A stretch of DNA of 33,451 nucleotides from Veillonella sp. (lineage in GTDB: Bacteria > Bacillota > Negativicutes > Veillonellales > Veillonellaceae), in NCBI RefSeq assembly GCF_015058545.1, contig NZ_SVCB01000019.1:1-33451 (forward strand), in the 5' to 3' direction. Position numbers and translations under genes: made by a program. The notes beneath the pieces are model-generated. The model did not search any database and was not told the origin of the DNA. It saw nothing but the letters and a program-made list of their open reading frames with translations. Numbering within the stretch: the first letter of the stretch is position 1; each line of letters starts with the position of its first letter. Positions 1 through 9,220 of the stretch are shown in pieces.

Positions 1-3000
1 CAGCGGGCACTCAAGTTAATAATTTGGCAGGTACTCCAATCGATCGTATTACCGTAGGTGGGGCTACCGTAGCAACACTTGATGACGGTATGAAATACGG
101 CGGTGACTTCGGTACGGTTTCCAACGTGAAATTAAATAACCAAGTTGACGTTAAAGGTGAAGCAACAACAGAAGCGAACCTTACTACCGGCAACATCGGC
201 GTTGTATCCGGTCAAGCCGGCAATAACGGTCTTTTAACCGTAAAATTAAATAAAGATATTAACTTAGGTGAAAACGGCTCTGTAACTACCGGCAACACTG
301 TTATTAATAACAGCGGTTTAACCATCACTAATGGTCCGTCTGTTACTTCCGGCGGTATCAATGCCGGCGGTAAAAAGATTACCAATGTGGCTACCGGTAC
401 AGATGGTGCTGATGCGGTTAACGTAGCTCAGTTAGAAGATAGAATCAGCAAGATTACGATTGGTGAATCCAAAACAACTGAAATCACTGTTGAAGGTGGT
501 ACCGCGGCACCGACTAATGGAACCTATGCGGGTAACAACTTGCAGGTGAAAGCAGGAACTACGGAAAATGGTTCACCAACCTATGATGTGAAACTTGCCG
601 ATAAGATTACTTTAGGTGAAGCAGCAGATAGTGAAGCGGGCACAACCGGTACTGATGGTTCGATTACGTTGAACGGTGCAAACGGTTCCTCCGTAGCTGT
701 TAATGGTGCTGACGGTTCCGTTACCGCTAAAGGTACTGACGGTTCTGCAGTGGCTATCAACGGCTCCAACGGATCTATCGTACTCAACACCGGTTCCGGT
801 TCCCCTGTAACTATTCAAGCAGGCACCAGTGCCAATAACTTAGCCGGTACTTCCGTTGACCGTATCTCTGTAGGCGACCAGACGGTTGCCACCATGAGCG
901 ATGGTTTGAAATATGCAGGCGATGACGGCCAGACTGATACCACTAAAGTTATTGCTAAGACACTTAATGAACAATTAGATATCGTTGGTGGTGCTGAAGG
1001 CGAATTGACTGATAAAAATATTGGCGTAAACAATGTTAACGGCCAGTTAAAAGTTCAGTTAGTCAAAGATCTCAAATTAGGTACTACCGGTTCCGTAAGC
1101 GTTGGTACGGCAGTTTTGGGTAACCAAACTGTAACCACAGCCGGCGGTGTATCTCAAACAGGTACCTACTTAACAGGTTTAGAAAACACAGCTTGGGATA
1201 CGTCGAATCCGGATATCGTAACGGGTCGTGCAGCCACTGAAGATCAGTTAAAAGCTGTTAATGAGAAGGTTAACTCCATTTCGTCAGGTATCGGTGCTTT
1301 CGGTTTGACCGATAACGATGGTAACGCAGTTACACAAAACCTTGGCGAAAACATCAAAATTGCCGGTGATGGTAATATAACAACTACAGCTGATGCTGAC
1401 GGTAAGAAGCTTACCGTAGGCCTGAGCAATGAACTTTCCGTTGGTAAAGCCGGCACAGATGGTACCGATGGTAAGATTGGCGTTAACGGTAAAGATGGTT
1501 CTGCCGTAGTTATTAATGGTGCAGACGGTTCTATCGGCTTAACCGGTCCTGCCGGAGCTGACGGAACGCAGCCGACAGTTACTATTGCAGCCGGTGGTAG
1601 CGTTAATAACGTAGAGGGCACTTCTGTTGACCGTATTACTGCAGGCGGTCAGACTATCGCTACTATGAGTGACGGTCAGAAGTATGCCGGTGATAATGCT
1701 AAGGAAGATGGCACTAACGTCATCGCTAAGAAACTCAATGAACAGCTTGATATCGTTGGTGGTGCTGATGCCGATAAATTGACTGAAAACAACATTGGTG
1801 TAAATAATGTCAATGGTCAGTTAAAAGTCCAGTTGGTGAAAGACCTCGACTTGGGCGACACCGGATCTGTTAAGATGGGCAACACCGTAGTGAATAACGG
1901 CGGCATGACCATTGGTACAGGAGATACAGCCGTAAGTCTTACTGATGGAGGTCTCAACAATGGCGGCAATAAAATTACCAATGTTGGAGCAGGCACTGCC
2001 GATACAGATGCTGTAAATTACGGACAGTTGAAAGCAGCAGCTACGGCAGTCACCGTTGAAGGTGGTACAGAAGCAGGTACTGCAGGTAATTATACAGGCA
2101 ACAACTTGAAACTTACTTCCACAACCGTAGACGATAAGACAACGTATGACCTCAAATTAGCAGATAAGATTACATTAGGTAGTGCTGCAGATAGTGATGC
2201 AGGAACAACTGGTACAGACAGCTCTGTGACTATAAATGGCGCTGATGGTTCTTCTGTTGCTATTAATGGTGCTGACGGTTCTATTGCTTTGAATACAGCT
2301 GACGGTTCGCCGGTAACTATCAAAGCCGGTACTGCAGCTAACGATGTAAACGGTAATTCTATTGACCGCATTACAGCCGGTGGTGCCACGATTGCAACGC
2401 TTGATGATGGCATGAAGTACACTGGTGACTCCGGTTCTGCCGCTGTTAAGTTGAACAAAACTGTCAACATTGTTGGTGGCGAAACTGATGCTTCTAAATT
2501 ATCTACGAGTAATAACATCGGTATTGTAGCCGCTAAAGATGGTGACAATGCTAAATTAACGGTTCAATTGGCTAAAGATATTACCGGCTTGAATACAGTA
2601 ACAGCGGGCGATGCTACTATCGGCAATCAGACTGAAACTACAGCTGGCGGTGAAGCTCAAACAGGCAGCTATGTGACAGGTTTAGACAACACAACTTGGA
2701 ATGTAACAAATCCTGATATCGTAACAGGTCGTGCGGCGACTGAAGATCAGCTCAAAACTGTAAGCGATGCAGTTAAAGCAGTTTCTGACGGTACCAGTGA
2801 AAATGCAACCGGTGGTTTCGGCTTAACTGACGATAAAGGTAAGGCTGTTAAACAAGACCTCGGTAAGACGATTCAGATTGCCGGTGACGGTCAGAACATT
2901 ACAACTACAGCTGATGCTGCAAACAGTAAGATTACTGTGGCATTAAGCAACGATCTTTCCATCGGCACGAAAGGTGCTGACGGTGTAGACGGTAAGGTTG

Positions 3001-4379
3001 GCGTTAACGGTGCCAACGGTTCGTCCGTAGTTATCAACGGCGCTGACGGCTCTATCGGCTTAACCGGCCCTGCGGGTGAAGACGGTGCAGCCGCTCCAAC
3101 CGCTACTATTGCAGCGGGCACTCAAGTTAATAACTTGGCAGGTACTTCAATTGACCGTATTACGGTAGGTGGTGCTACAGTAGCAACACTTGATGACGGT
3201 ATGAAATACGGCGGTGACTTCGGTACTGTATCCAAGGTTAAATTGAATAATCAAGTTAACGTAAAAGGCGAAGCAACGTCTGAAGCTAACCTTACTACAG
3301 GTAACATTGGTGTCGTATCTAGCCAGGACGGCGATAATGGTTTGTTAACAGTTAAACTCAATAAAGATATTAACTTAGGTTCTACCGGTTCCGTGACTGT
3401 AGGGAATACCGTAGTTAATAACATCGGTATGACTATCGGTAGTGGCGATACAGCCGTAAGCCTCACTAACAGCGGTCTTAACAATGGCGGTAATCAGATT
3501 ACTAAAGTAGGCAGCGGTTCTGATGGCGTTGATGCTGAAGGTAACCCAACTTACAATACTGACACTAACGGAGCTAACATCGGTGATGTTAAAAATATCA
3601 CTGAAACGGCTAAGTCCGATTTGACTGATAAAGGTATGGACTTCACAGCTGACAGTGGTGAAAAAGTACATCGTGACTTGGGTGAAGCTCTGGGTATCGT
3701 AGGTGACGGTCAGAACATCACGACTACAGCTGATGCTGAAAATGGTAAAATTACTATCGGCCTAAGCAACGATCTTTCCATCGGTACCAAGGGGGCTGAC
3801 GGTAAAGACGGCGTAGACGGTTCGATTGGCGTCAACGGTAAAGATGGCTCCTCTGTAGTTATCAACGGCACTGACGGAATTTCCGTTAAAGGTGCTGACG
3901 GTAAAGACGGCGTAACAATTACCGGTAAAGACGGTGTTGATGGCGTAGACGGCGCCGAAGGTCACATTGGCCTTAACGGCAAAGACGGCATGACCGACAT
4001 CTATACGACTCCGGGTCAACCTGGTGTAAACGGGAAAGATGGCGAAACCATGACACGTATTATTTACACTGATCCTAACGGTGCAAATCATGAAGTGGCG
4101 ACCCTTGACGACGGCATGAAGTATACCGGCGATACCGGTTCGGCAGCTGTTAAGTTGAACAAAACTGTCAACATTGTTGGCGGTCAAACCGATGCATCCA
4201 AATTATCTACAGATGCTAATATCGGTGTTGTAGCATCTCAAGATGGTGACAATGCTAAGTTAACGGTTCAGTTAGCGAAAGACATTACCGGTTTGAATAC
4301 GGTAACAGCGGCAAGGCTACCATCGGTAATCAGACTGAAACTACAGCCGGCGGCGAAGCACAAACAGGCAGCTATGTAA
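1..4379 (+). CDS. Trimeric autotransporter adhesin, upstream part (5' cut, ends at frameshift)
   Basis: Passenger (head and stalk) part of a YadA/Hia-type trimeric adhesin exposed on the outer membrane surface. The open frame is already running at base 3, so the start lies left of the window. The product is a chain of Gly/Asn/Asp-rich modules: neck-like motifs (DAVNVAQLEDR, DAVNYGQLKAA, GRAATEDQLKTV), recurring TATLDDGMKY and NNIGVNNVNGQLKVQL segments, and collagen-like G-x-x runs rich in GKDG/GADG. These are typical of trimeric adhesin stalks. The frame stops at 4379 only because one base is missing near 4308-4313: at 2605 the parallel repeat reads gcgggcgatgct, whereas 4308 reads gcggcaaggct. 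After this the protein continues in another frame to 8941. Aberrant residues follow Ala at about 4310. Whether the shift is biological or a sequencing error cannot be told. Confidence 0.88.
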   Translation, partial: AGTQVNNLAGTPIDRITVGGATVATLDDGMKYGGDFGTVSNVKLNNQVDVKGEATTEANLTTGNIGVVSGQAGNNGLLTVKLNKDINLGENGSVTTGNTVINNSGLTITNGPSVTSGGINAGGKKITNVATGTDGADAVNVAQLEDRISKITIGESKTTEITVEGGTAAPTNGTYAGNNLQVKAGTTENGSPTYDVKLADKITLGEAADSEAGTTGTDGSITLNGANGSSVAVNGADGSVTAKGTDGSAVAINGSNGSIVLNTGSGSPVTIQAGTSANNLAGTSVDRISVGDQTVATMSDGLKYAGDDGQTDTTKVIAKTLNEQLDIVGGAEGELTDKNIGVNNVNGQLKVQLVKDLKLGTTGSVSVGTAVLGNQTVTTAGGVSQTGTYLTGLENTAWDTSNPDIVTGRAATEDQLKAVNEKVNSISSGIGAFGLTDNDGNAVTQNLGENIKIAGDGNITTTADADGKKLTVGLSNELSVGKAGTDGTDGKIGVNGKDGSAVVINGADGSIGLTGPAGADGTQPTVTIAAGGSVNNVEGTSVDRITAGGQTIATMSDGQKYAGDNAKEDGTNVIAKKLNEQLDIVGGADADKLTENNIGVNNVNGQLKVQLVKDLDLGDTGSVKMGNTVVNNGGMTIGTGDTAVSLTDGGLNNGGNKITNVGAGTADTDAVNYGQLKAAATAVTVEGGTEAGTAGNYTGNNLKLTSTTVDDKTTYDLKLADKITLGSAADSDAGTTGTDSSVTINGADGSSVAINGADGSIALNTADGSPVTIKAGTAANDVNGNSIDRITAGGATIATLDDGMKYTGDSGSAAVKLNKTVNIVGGETDASKLSTSNNIGIVAAKDGDNAKLTVQLAKDITGLNTVTAGDATIGNQTETTAGGEAQTGSYVTGLDNTTWNVTNPDIVTGRAATEDQLKTVSDAVKAVSDGTSENATGGFGLTDDKGKAVKQDLGKTIQIAGDGQNITTTADAANSKITVALSNDLSIGTKGADGVDGKVGVNGANGSSVVINGADGSIGLTGPAGEDGAAAPTATIAAGTQVNNLAGTSIDRITVGGATVATLDDGMKYGGDFGTVSKVKLNNQVNVKGEATSEANLTTGNIGVVSSQDGDNGLLTVKLNKDINLGSTGSVTVGNTVVNNIGMTIGSGDTAVSLTNSGLNNGGNQITKVGSGSDGVDAEGNPTYNTDTNGANIGDVKNITETAKSDLTDKGMDFTADSGEKVHRDLGEALGIVGDGQNITTTADAENGKITIGLSNDLSIGTKGADGKDGVDGSIGVNGKDGSSVVINGTDGISVKGADGKDGVTITGKDGVDGVDGAEGHIGLNGKDGMTDIYTTPGQPGVNGKDGETMTRIIYTDPNGANHEVATLDDGMKYTGDTGSAAVKLNKTVNIVGGQTDASKLSTDANIGVVASQDGDNAKLTVQLAKDITGLNTVTAARLPSVIRLKLQPAAKHKQAAM
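3..315 (+). repeat. Long adhesin module repeated at 3114-3426
   Basis: About 313 bases beginning gcgggcactcaagttaata are repeated at an offset of 3111 bases (3114-3426) with high similarity. A more diverged third relative lies around 6590-6850. This long-range duplication makes the locus prone to recombination and to assembly collapse. Confidence 0.75.
3924..4124 (+). repeat. Collagen-like adhesin repeat, copy 1 of 3
   Basis: A 201-base block encoding a G-x-x collagen-like run followed by GHIGLNGKDGMTDIYTTPG, MTRIIYTDP and VATLDDGMKY. It recurs at 5546-5746 and 6416-6616 with exactly the same length and only scattered, mostly synonymous, differences. Confidence 0.85.
4305..4316 (+). other. 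Frameshift site in adhesin gene
   Basis: Comparison with the paralogous repeat near 2599-2640 shows one base missing, most simply a G lost from a GGG run (expected gcgggcaaggct, seen gcggcaaggct). Restoring it joins both open frames into a single run of 1 to 8941. The tract is short, so classical slippage phase variation is possible but weak. An assembly or basecalling error in repetitive DNA is equally possible. Confidence 0.8.
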
Positions 4380-7300
4380 CCGGTTTAGAAAACATTGAAT
4401 GGAATGTATCCAACCCTGATATCGTAAGCGGTCGTGCAGCTACAGAAGATCAGCTCAAAACTGTAAGCGATGCAATTACCGACGGTACCAGTGAAAATGC
4501 AACCGGTGGTTTCGGCTTAACTGACGATAGCGGTACTGCTGTTAAACAAGACCTTGGTAAGACAATCCAGATTGCCGGTGACGGTCAGAATATTACGACT
4601 ACAGCTGATGCTGAAAATGGTAAGATTACTGTAGGTTTAGGCAACGATCTCTCCATCGGTACGAAAGGTGCTGACGGCACCAATGGCGTAGATGGTAAGA
4701 TTGGCGTTAACGGTGCTAACGGTTCGTCCGTAGTTATCAACGGTGCTGACGGTTCTATCGGCTTAACAGGTCCTGCCGGTGCAGACGGAACTCCTGGTAC
4801 TACTGTAAATATTAAAGTAGGCCCAAGTGTTGACGATGTAAATGGTGACCCTGTTGATTGTATTATCGTTGGCGACGAAACTGTTGCCACTATGAGTGAT
4901 GGTCAGAAGTATGCCGGTGATAATGCTAAGGAAGATGGCACTAATGTCATTGCTAAGAAACTTAACGAACAGCTCGATATCATTGGTGGTGCAGATGCCG
5001 ATAAATTGACTGACAACAACATTGGTGTAAATAATGTTAACGGTCAGTTGAAAGTTCAATTGGCTCAGAATATTGACCTTGGTAAAGATGGTTCTGTAGC
5101 AACAGGTGCCACTGTAATGAACAATGATGGCATTACTATTACACCTGTAACCGGCGCAGGTACAGGTAATCCTGTAAGCTTAACCGGCACAGGTTTCAAC
5201 AATGGCGGTAATAAGATTACTAACGTATCTGCAGGCACTGCAGATACTGATGCTGTAAATTACGGTCAGTTGAAAGCAGCTGCTACAGCAGTTACTGTTG
5301 AAGGCGGTACTCCAGCCGGTACTGATGGCAATTATGCAGGTACTAACTTGAAACTTACGGCGACGACTGTAGGTGATAAGACAACTTACGACTTGAAGTT
5401 AGCAGATAACCTCACAATCGGTGCGAAAGACGGCACTAACGGATCTATCGGTGTAAACGGTAGTGATGGCAACGTTATTACTATTGATGGTAACGATGGT
5501 ATCTCCATTAAGGGTGCCGATGGTACAGACGGCGTAAGCATCACCGGCAAAGACGGTGTTGATGGCGTTGACGGCTTAGAAGGTCACATCGGCCTGAATG
5601 GCAAAGACGGCATGACTGATATCTACACAACTCCTGGCGATGCCGGTGTTAACGGTGCAGATGGCGATACCATGACTCGTATCATCTATACTGACCCTGA
5701 AGGTACTAACCATCAGGTAGCAACCCTCGATGACGGCATGAAGTATACCGGCGATACCGGTTCTGCCGCTGTTAAGTTGAATAAGACTGTCAATATTGTT
5801 GGCGGTGTAACTGATGCTACTAAATTATCGACAGACGATAATATCGGTATTGTGGCAGAACAAGCTGATGATAATGCTAAATTAACAGTTCGCTTGGCTA
5901 AAGATATTACCGGTTTGAATACCGTAGAAGCAGGCGATGCTGTAATCGGTAACCAAGGCGTTGCTACAGCCGGCGGTGTTGGTCAAGACGGTAGCTTTGT
6001 AACCGGATTGGATAATACCGAATGGAATGTATCCAACCCTGATATCGTAAGCGGTCGTGCAGCGACTGAAGATCAGCTCAAAACTGTAAGCGATGCAGTT
6101 AAAGCAGTTTCCGATGGCACCAGCGAAAATGCAACCGGTGGTTTTGGCTTAACTGACGACAACGGCGATGCTGTTAAACAAGATCTCGGTAAGTCCATTC
6201 AGATTGCCGGTGACGGTCAAAACATTACAACTACAGCGGATGCTAAAAACGGTAAGATTACTGTAGGCTTATCCGATAATCTCTCTATTGGTGCTAAAGA
6301 CGGTACTAACGGTTCTATCGGCGTTAACGGCAGTGACGGCAATAGCGTAGCTATCGATGGCAACGACGGTATCTCCATTAAAGGTGAAAACGGTAAAGCC
6401 GGCGTTACTATCAGCGGTAAAGATGGTGTAGATGGCGTTGACGGCTTAGAAGGTCACATCGGCCTCAACGGTAAAGACGGCATGACTGACATCTACACAA
6501 CTCCTGGTCAAGCCGGCGTAAATGGTCAACCTGGCGATACTATGACACGTATCATCTACACTGACCCTAATGGTCAAAATCATGAAGTGGCAACGCTTGA
6601 TGATGGCATGAAATACGGTGGTGACTTCGGTACGACATCTGCTGTAAAACTTAACAACCAAGTTAATGTGAAAGGTAATGCAACCAACGAAGCTGACTTA
6701 ACAGATGGTAACATCGGTGTCGTATCCAGCCAAGATGGGAATAATGGTCTCTTAACTGTTAAGTTGAACAAAGACCTCAACCTTGGCTCTACAGGTTCCG
6801 TAACTATGGGTAACACTGTTATCAATAACGGCGGTATCACTATTAATGGTGGTACTAACACTGTAACGCTTACTAATAGCGGCTTAAATAATGGTGGCAA
6901 CCAGATTGTTAATGTAGCCAGCGGTATTGACGGCACTACGTATGATACCTCTATAAAAGGTCAGGAAAACTACAATAATGCAGCTAGTGTTGGTGATTTG
7001 AACAAAGCTGTCAATGATGTTACAAATGCTGATAATGGCGGCGGTTTCGTTTTAGGTGCTGACGACAGCAACACTGTAAAACAGAACTTAGGTGGCACTA
7101 TCAACATCACCGGTGACGGCAATACGGTAACATCCGTTAAAGATGGCAAGATTGAAGTGGGCTTAAATAAAGATATTAATCTTGGCCAAGATGGATCCAT
7201 TGCAGTAGGTAACACAACTATCAACAAAGACGGCGTTTCTACTGACAAGATTGTGATTAAAGACTCCGGCATTTCCATCGACAAAGGTGGTATCAATGCA

Positions 7301-8941
7301 GGCGGTACGCAAATCAAAGACTTAGCTAGTGGTTCTGACGGTATTGATGCTGACGGCAATCCAACATATGATACGGATGAGAATGCAGCTAATATCGGTG
7401 ATGTTAAGAATATTGCTAATGCGGCAGCTGATGCAGCGAAAGCTCAGTCTGGTAAGAATATTACGGTTGACCCTGATACTAACAAAGTTAACTTGGACGA
7501 CAATATTACTCTTGGTAGTGATACTGATGCATCCAAACAAGTCAATATTGACGGTGAAGGTGCAACGGTTACTGCCGGCCGTGGTGATAATCAGGTTAAA
7601 TTGGATGGCTCTAAAGGGCAGGTTTCCGCAGGCGGTGCCGTTCTTGGTAACCAGGCAAATACAGCCGGCGACAGCAATCCGGCAACAGGTACTTACCTCA
7701 CCGGTTTAAGCAACACTGCTTGGGATGGTAATAACATTCAGTCCGGTCGTGCCGCTACGGAAGATCAGTTGAAGACTGTTAGCGATAAAGTCAATAAAGG
7801 TCGTGTATTCCAGGGCGATGACGGTTCTGATAACGCAGTTACGGTAGGTCTCGGCGATACCTTGAAACTCAATGGCGGTGCTAATACATCCAGATTGTCT
7901 GATGGTAACATTGGCGTGGTAAGAAATAGTGCCGGTGACGGTCTTGATATTAAACTTTCTCAGAACTTAACGGGCTTAGAAAGTGTACAAACCGGCAATA
8001 CGACTATTAATAACAGTGGTATCTCTATTAAGACAGTAGACAGCGATCGTACAATTACACTCCAGGATAGCAATATCAACATGGGTAACAATGTAGTGAG
8101 CGGTGTGGCTGACGGTACAGTTGCTCCGGGTTCCACCGAAGCTATCAACGGTAGTCAGTTAGCTCAACGTGACCAGGCAATCAATATGATTGGCGGTGCG
8201 GTTAACAAATTAGATGACCGTATCAACAAAGTTGGTGCCGGTGCGGCGGCTCTTGCAGCATTACATCCACAGGACTTCGATCCGGATGATAAATGGGATT
8301 TTGCATTCGGTTACGGTCACTATAATGGGGCTAACGCCGGTGCTCTCGGTGCCTTCTACAAACCAAATGAAGATACAACCTTCTCCGTAGGTGGTACTAT
8401 CGGTGGTGGTGAAAACATGATCAACGCCGGTGTATCCTTCAAATTGGGTCAAGGTAACAACGTATCCAATTCTCGTGTAGGTATGGCTAAGGAAATCAGA
8501 AACCTTCGTGAAGACGTAGCTAAACTTGAAGAATTAGTAAATCGTCAGAGTCAAATGATTAATCAATTGACCGGCCAGAACCCTGGTACGATTGAGTCTA
8601 AAGGCAGTGAACTCTTCCCTGATGTTCCTTCGAATCATTGGGCTTACGAATATGTAACTAAACTTCATGACCTGGGCATCGTTGAAGGATATCCGGATGG
8701 CAACTTCGATGGTAACCGTATGATGACGCGTTATGAATTCGCAGCAGTTGTTTATCGTGCAATCATGGCAGGTGCAGCATCCAATGCAGCTCTTGCCGGT
8801 GATGATACATTAGATCGTTTGGCGAACGAATTCTCCGACGAACTCAAGTACATCCGCATCGACACTGTGAAGAAGGATAAAGACGGTAATCCGGTTATCC
8901 AACGTGTTCGTATCGTTCCTGAAAACAAGGATAAATACTAA
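4313..8941 (+). CDS. Trimeric autotransporter adhesin, downstream part: stalk, YadA anchor, coiled coil, SLH domain
   Basis: Continuation of the preceding adhesin in the next frame. I translated 4313-4892 by eye: it is open and matches the upstream repeats, so the first ATG at 4892 is not a real gene start. Order: more stalk modules, three near-identical collagen-like blocks, a last neck (TEAINGSQLAQRDQAINM) and a YadA-type membrane anchor at about 8150-8455. A heptad-like coiled coil follows at 8460-8590, then one SLH domain (FPDVPSNHWAYEYV, GIVEGYPDGNF, RYEFAAV) at about 8612-8775 and a charged tail. The anchor trimerises into an outer-membrane barrel. The SLH extension should lie in the periplasm and bind peptidoglycan, as known for Veillonella-type envelopes. 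One oddity is near 4858: the otherwise constant DRI motif reads DCI, an Arg-to-Cys change in a protein family that normally avoids cysteine. Without frame repair this part has no obvious ribosome site. Confidence 0.85.
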   Translation, partial: KATIGNQTETTAGGEAQTGSYVTGLENIEWNVSNPDIVSGRAATEDQLKTVSDAITDGTSENATGGFGLTDDSGTAVKQDLGKTIQIAGDGQNITTTADAENGKITVGLGNDLSIGTKGADGTNGVDGKIGVNGANGSSVVINGADGSIGLTGPAGADGTPGTTVNIKVGPSVDDVNGDPVDCIIVGDETVATMSDGQKYAGDNAKEDGTNVIAKKLNEQLDIIGGADADKLTDNNIGVNNVNGQLKVQLAQNIDLGKDGSVATGATVMNNDGITITPVTGAGTGNPVSLTGTGFNNGGNKITNVSAGTADTDAVNYGQLKAAATAVTVEGGTPAGTDGNYAGTNLKLTATTVGDKTTYDLKLADNLTIGAKDGTNGSIGVNGSDGNVITIDGNDGISIKGADGTDGVSITGKDGVDGVDGLEGHIGLNGKDGMTDIYTTPGDAGVNGADGDTMTRIIYTDPEGTNHQVATLDDGMKYTGDTGSAAVKLNKTVNIVGGVTDATKLSTDDNIGIVAEQADDNAKLTVRLAKDITGLNTVEAGDAVIGNQGVATAGGVGQDGSFVTGLDNTEWNVSNPDIVSGRAATEDQLKTVSDAVKAVSDGTSENATGGFGLTDDNGDAVKQDLGKSIQIAGDGQNITTTADAKNGKITVGLSDNLSIGAKDGTNGSIGVNGSDGNSVAIDGNDGISIKGENGKAGVTISGKDGVDGVDGLEGHIGLNGKDGMTDIYTTPGQAGVNGQPGDTMTRIIYTDPNGQNHEVATLDDGMKYGGDFGTTSAVKLNNQVNVKGNATNEADLTDGNIGVVSSQDGNNGLLTVKLNKDLNLGSTGSVTMGNTVINNGGITINGGTNTVTLTNSGLNNGGNQIVNVASGIDGTTYDTSIKGQENYNNAASVGDLNKAVNDVTNADNGGGFVLGADDSNTVKQNLGGTINITGDGNTVTSVKDGKIEVGLNKDINLGQDGSIAVGNTTINKDGVSTDKIVIKDSGISIDKGGINAGGTQIKDLASGSDGIDADGNPTYDTDENAANIGDVKNIANAAADAAKAQSGKNITVDPDTNKVNLDDNITLGSDTDASKQVNIDGEGATVTAGRGDNQVKLDGSKGQVSAGGAVLGNQANTAGDSNPATGTYLTGLSNTAWDGNNIQSGRAATEDQLKTVSDKVNKGRVFQGDDGSDNAVTVGLGDTLKLNGGANTSRLSDGNIGVVRNSAGDGLDIKLSQNLTGLESVQTGNTTINNSGISIKTVDSDRTITLQDSNINMGNNVVSGVADGTVAPGSTEAINGSQLAQRDQAINMIGGAVNKLDDRINKVGAGAAALAALHPQDFDPDDKWDFAFGYGHYNGANAGALGAFYKPNEDTTFSVGGTIGGGENMINAGVSFKLGQGNNVSNSRVGMAKEIRNLREDVAKLEELVNRQSQMINQLTGQNPGTIESKGSELFPDVPSNHWAYEYVTKLHDLGIVEGYPDGNFDGNRMMTRYEFAAVVYRAIMAGAASNAALAGDDTLDRLANEFSDELKYIRIDTVKKDKDGNPVIQRVRIVPENKDKY
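5546..5746 (+). repeat. Collagen-like adhesin repeat, copy 2 of 3
   Basis: Same 201-base block as 3924-4124. Variable positions are in the short linker after TTPG (GDAGVNGADG here). Confidence 0.85.
6416..6616 (+). repeat. Collagen-like adhesin repeat, copy 3 of 3
   Basis: Third copy of the 201-base block. It is followed by the KYGGDFGT type of module, whereas copies 1 and 2 are followed by KYTGDTGSAAV, so modules have been shuffled between repeats. Confidence 0.85.
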
Positions 8942-8988
8942 GAGGGATTTACTCTTTGTGAAAATTTTGAAAACTGAATAGGGAAATT

Positions 8989-9021
8989 AAAAAGCGGCTG
9001 CTTTCGGGCAGCCGCTTTTTT
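8989..9021 (+). terminator. Rho-independent terminator of the adhesin gene
   Basis: AAGCGGCTGC, a TTTCGG loop and GCAGCCGCTT form a perfect 10-bp stem flanked by A and T runs, 48 bases after the adhesin stop. The A-run on the other side makes it potentially bidirectional. Confidence 0.93.
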
Positions 9022-9145
9022 GTTCTTACGAAAGTTTTAATAGTAGTATGATTAGCTTTTGAAACATGGGGCCGTAATAAAATATAGAGTTGGGATTATG
9101 TTCTTGCTGTGAAACCTTTTCATCTGGAGATTTTTCTGCGTAAAT

Positions 9146-9191
9146 AAAAATGCAACCTGGAGATTAGTAACTATCTTCAAGTTGCATTTTT
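9146..9191 (-). terminator. Bidirectional terminator for the minus-strand gene at 9221
   Basis: Two 19-base arms (9146-9164 and 9173-9191) match at 17 positions, the other two being G-U pairs. The 8-base loop is TAGTAACT, and both ends are AAAAA/TTTTT. It lies 29 bases past the stop of the AlbA_2 gene on the minus strand. The stretch 9022-9145 between the two terminators shows no gene. Confidence 0.88.
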
Positions 9192-9220
9192 GCTTTTATA
9201 GGGAGGTTTGTTATAGAAAT

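Noticed and set aside
581..4890. Many minus-strand open frames of 60-150 codons opposite the adhesin gene
   Set aside because: They are low-complexity mirrors of the repetitive coding strand, recur with each repeat and have no ribosome sites.
7329..7709. Plus-strand 126-codon frame inside the adhesin
   Set aside because: Out of frame with the real gene, composition typical of a shifted reading of Asp/Gly-rich codons.
4892..8941. Adhesin second half as an independent gene starting at ATG 4892
   Set aside because: The frame is open and homologous to the repeats back to 4313; no ribosome site precedes 4892.
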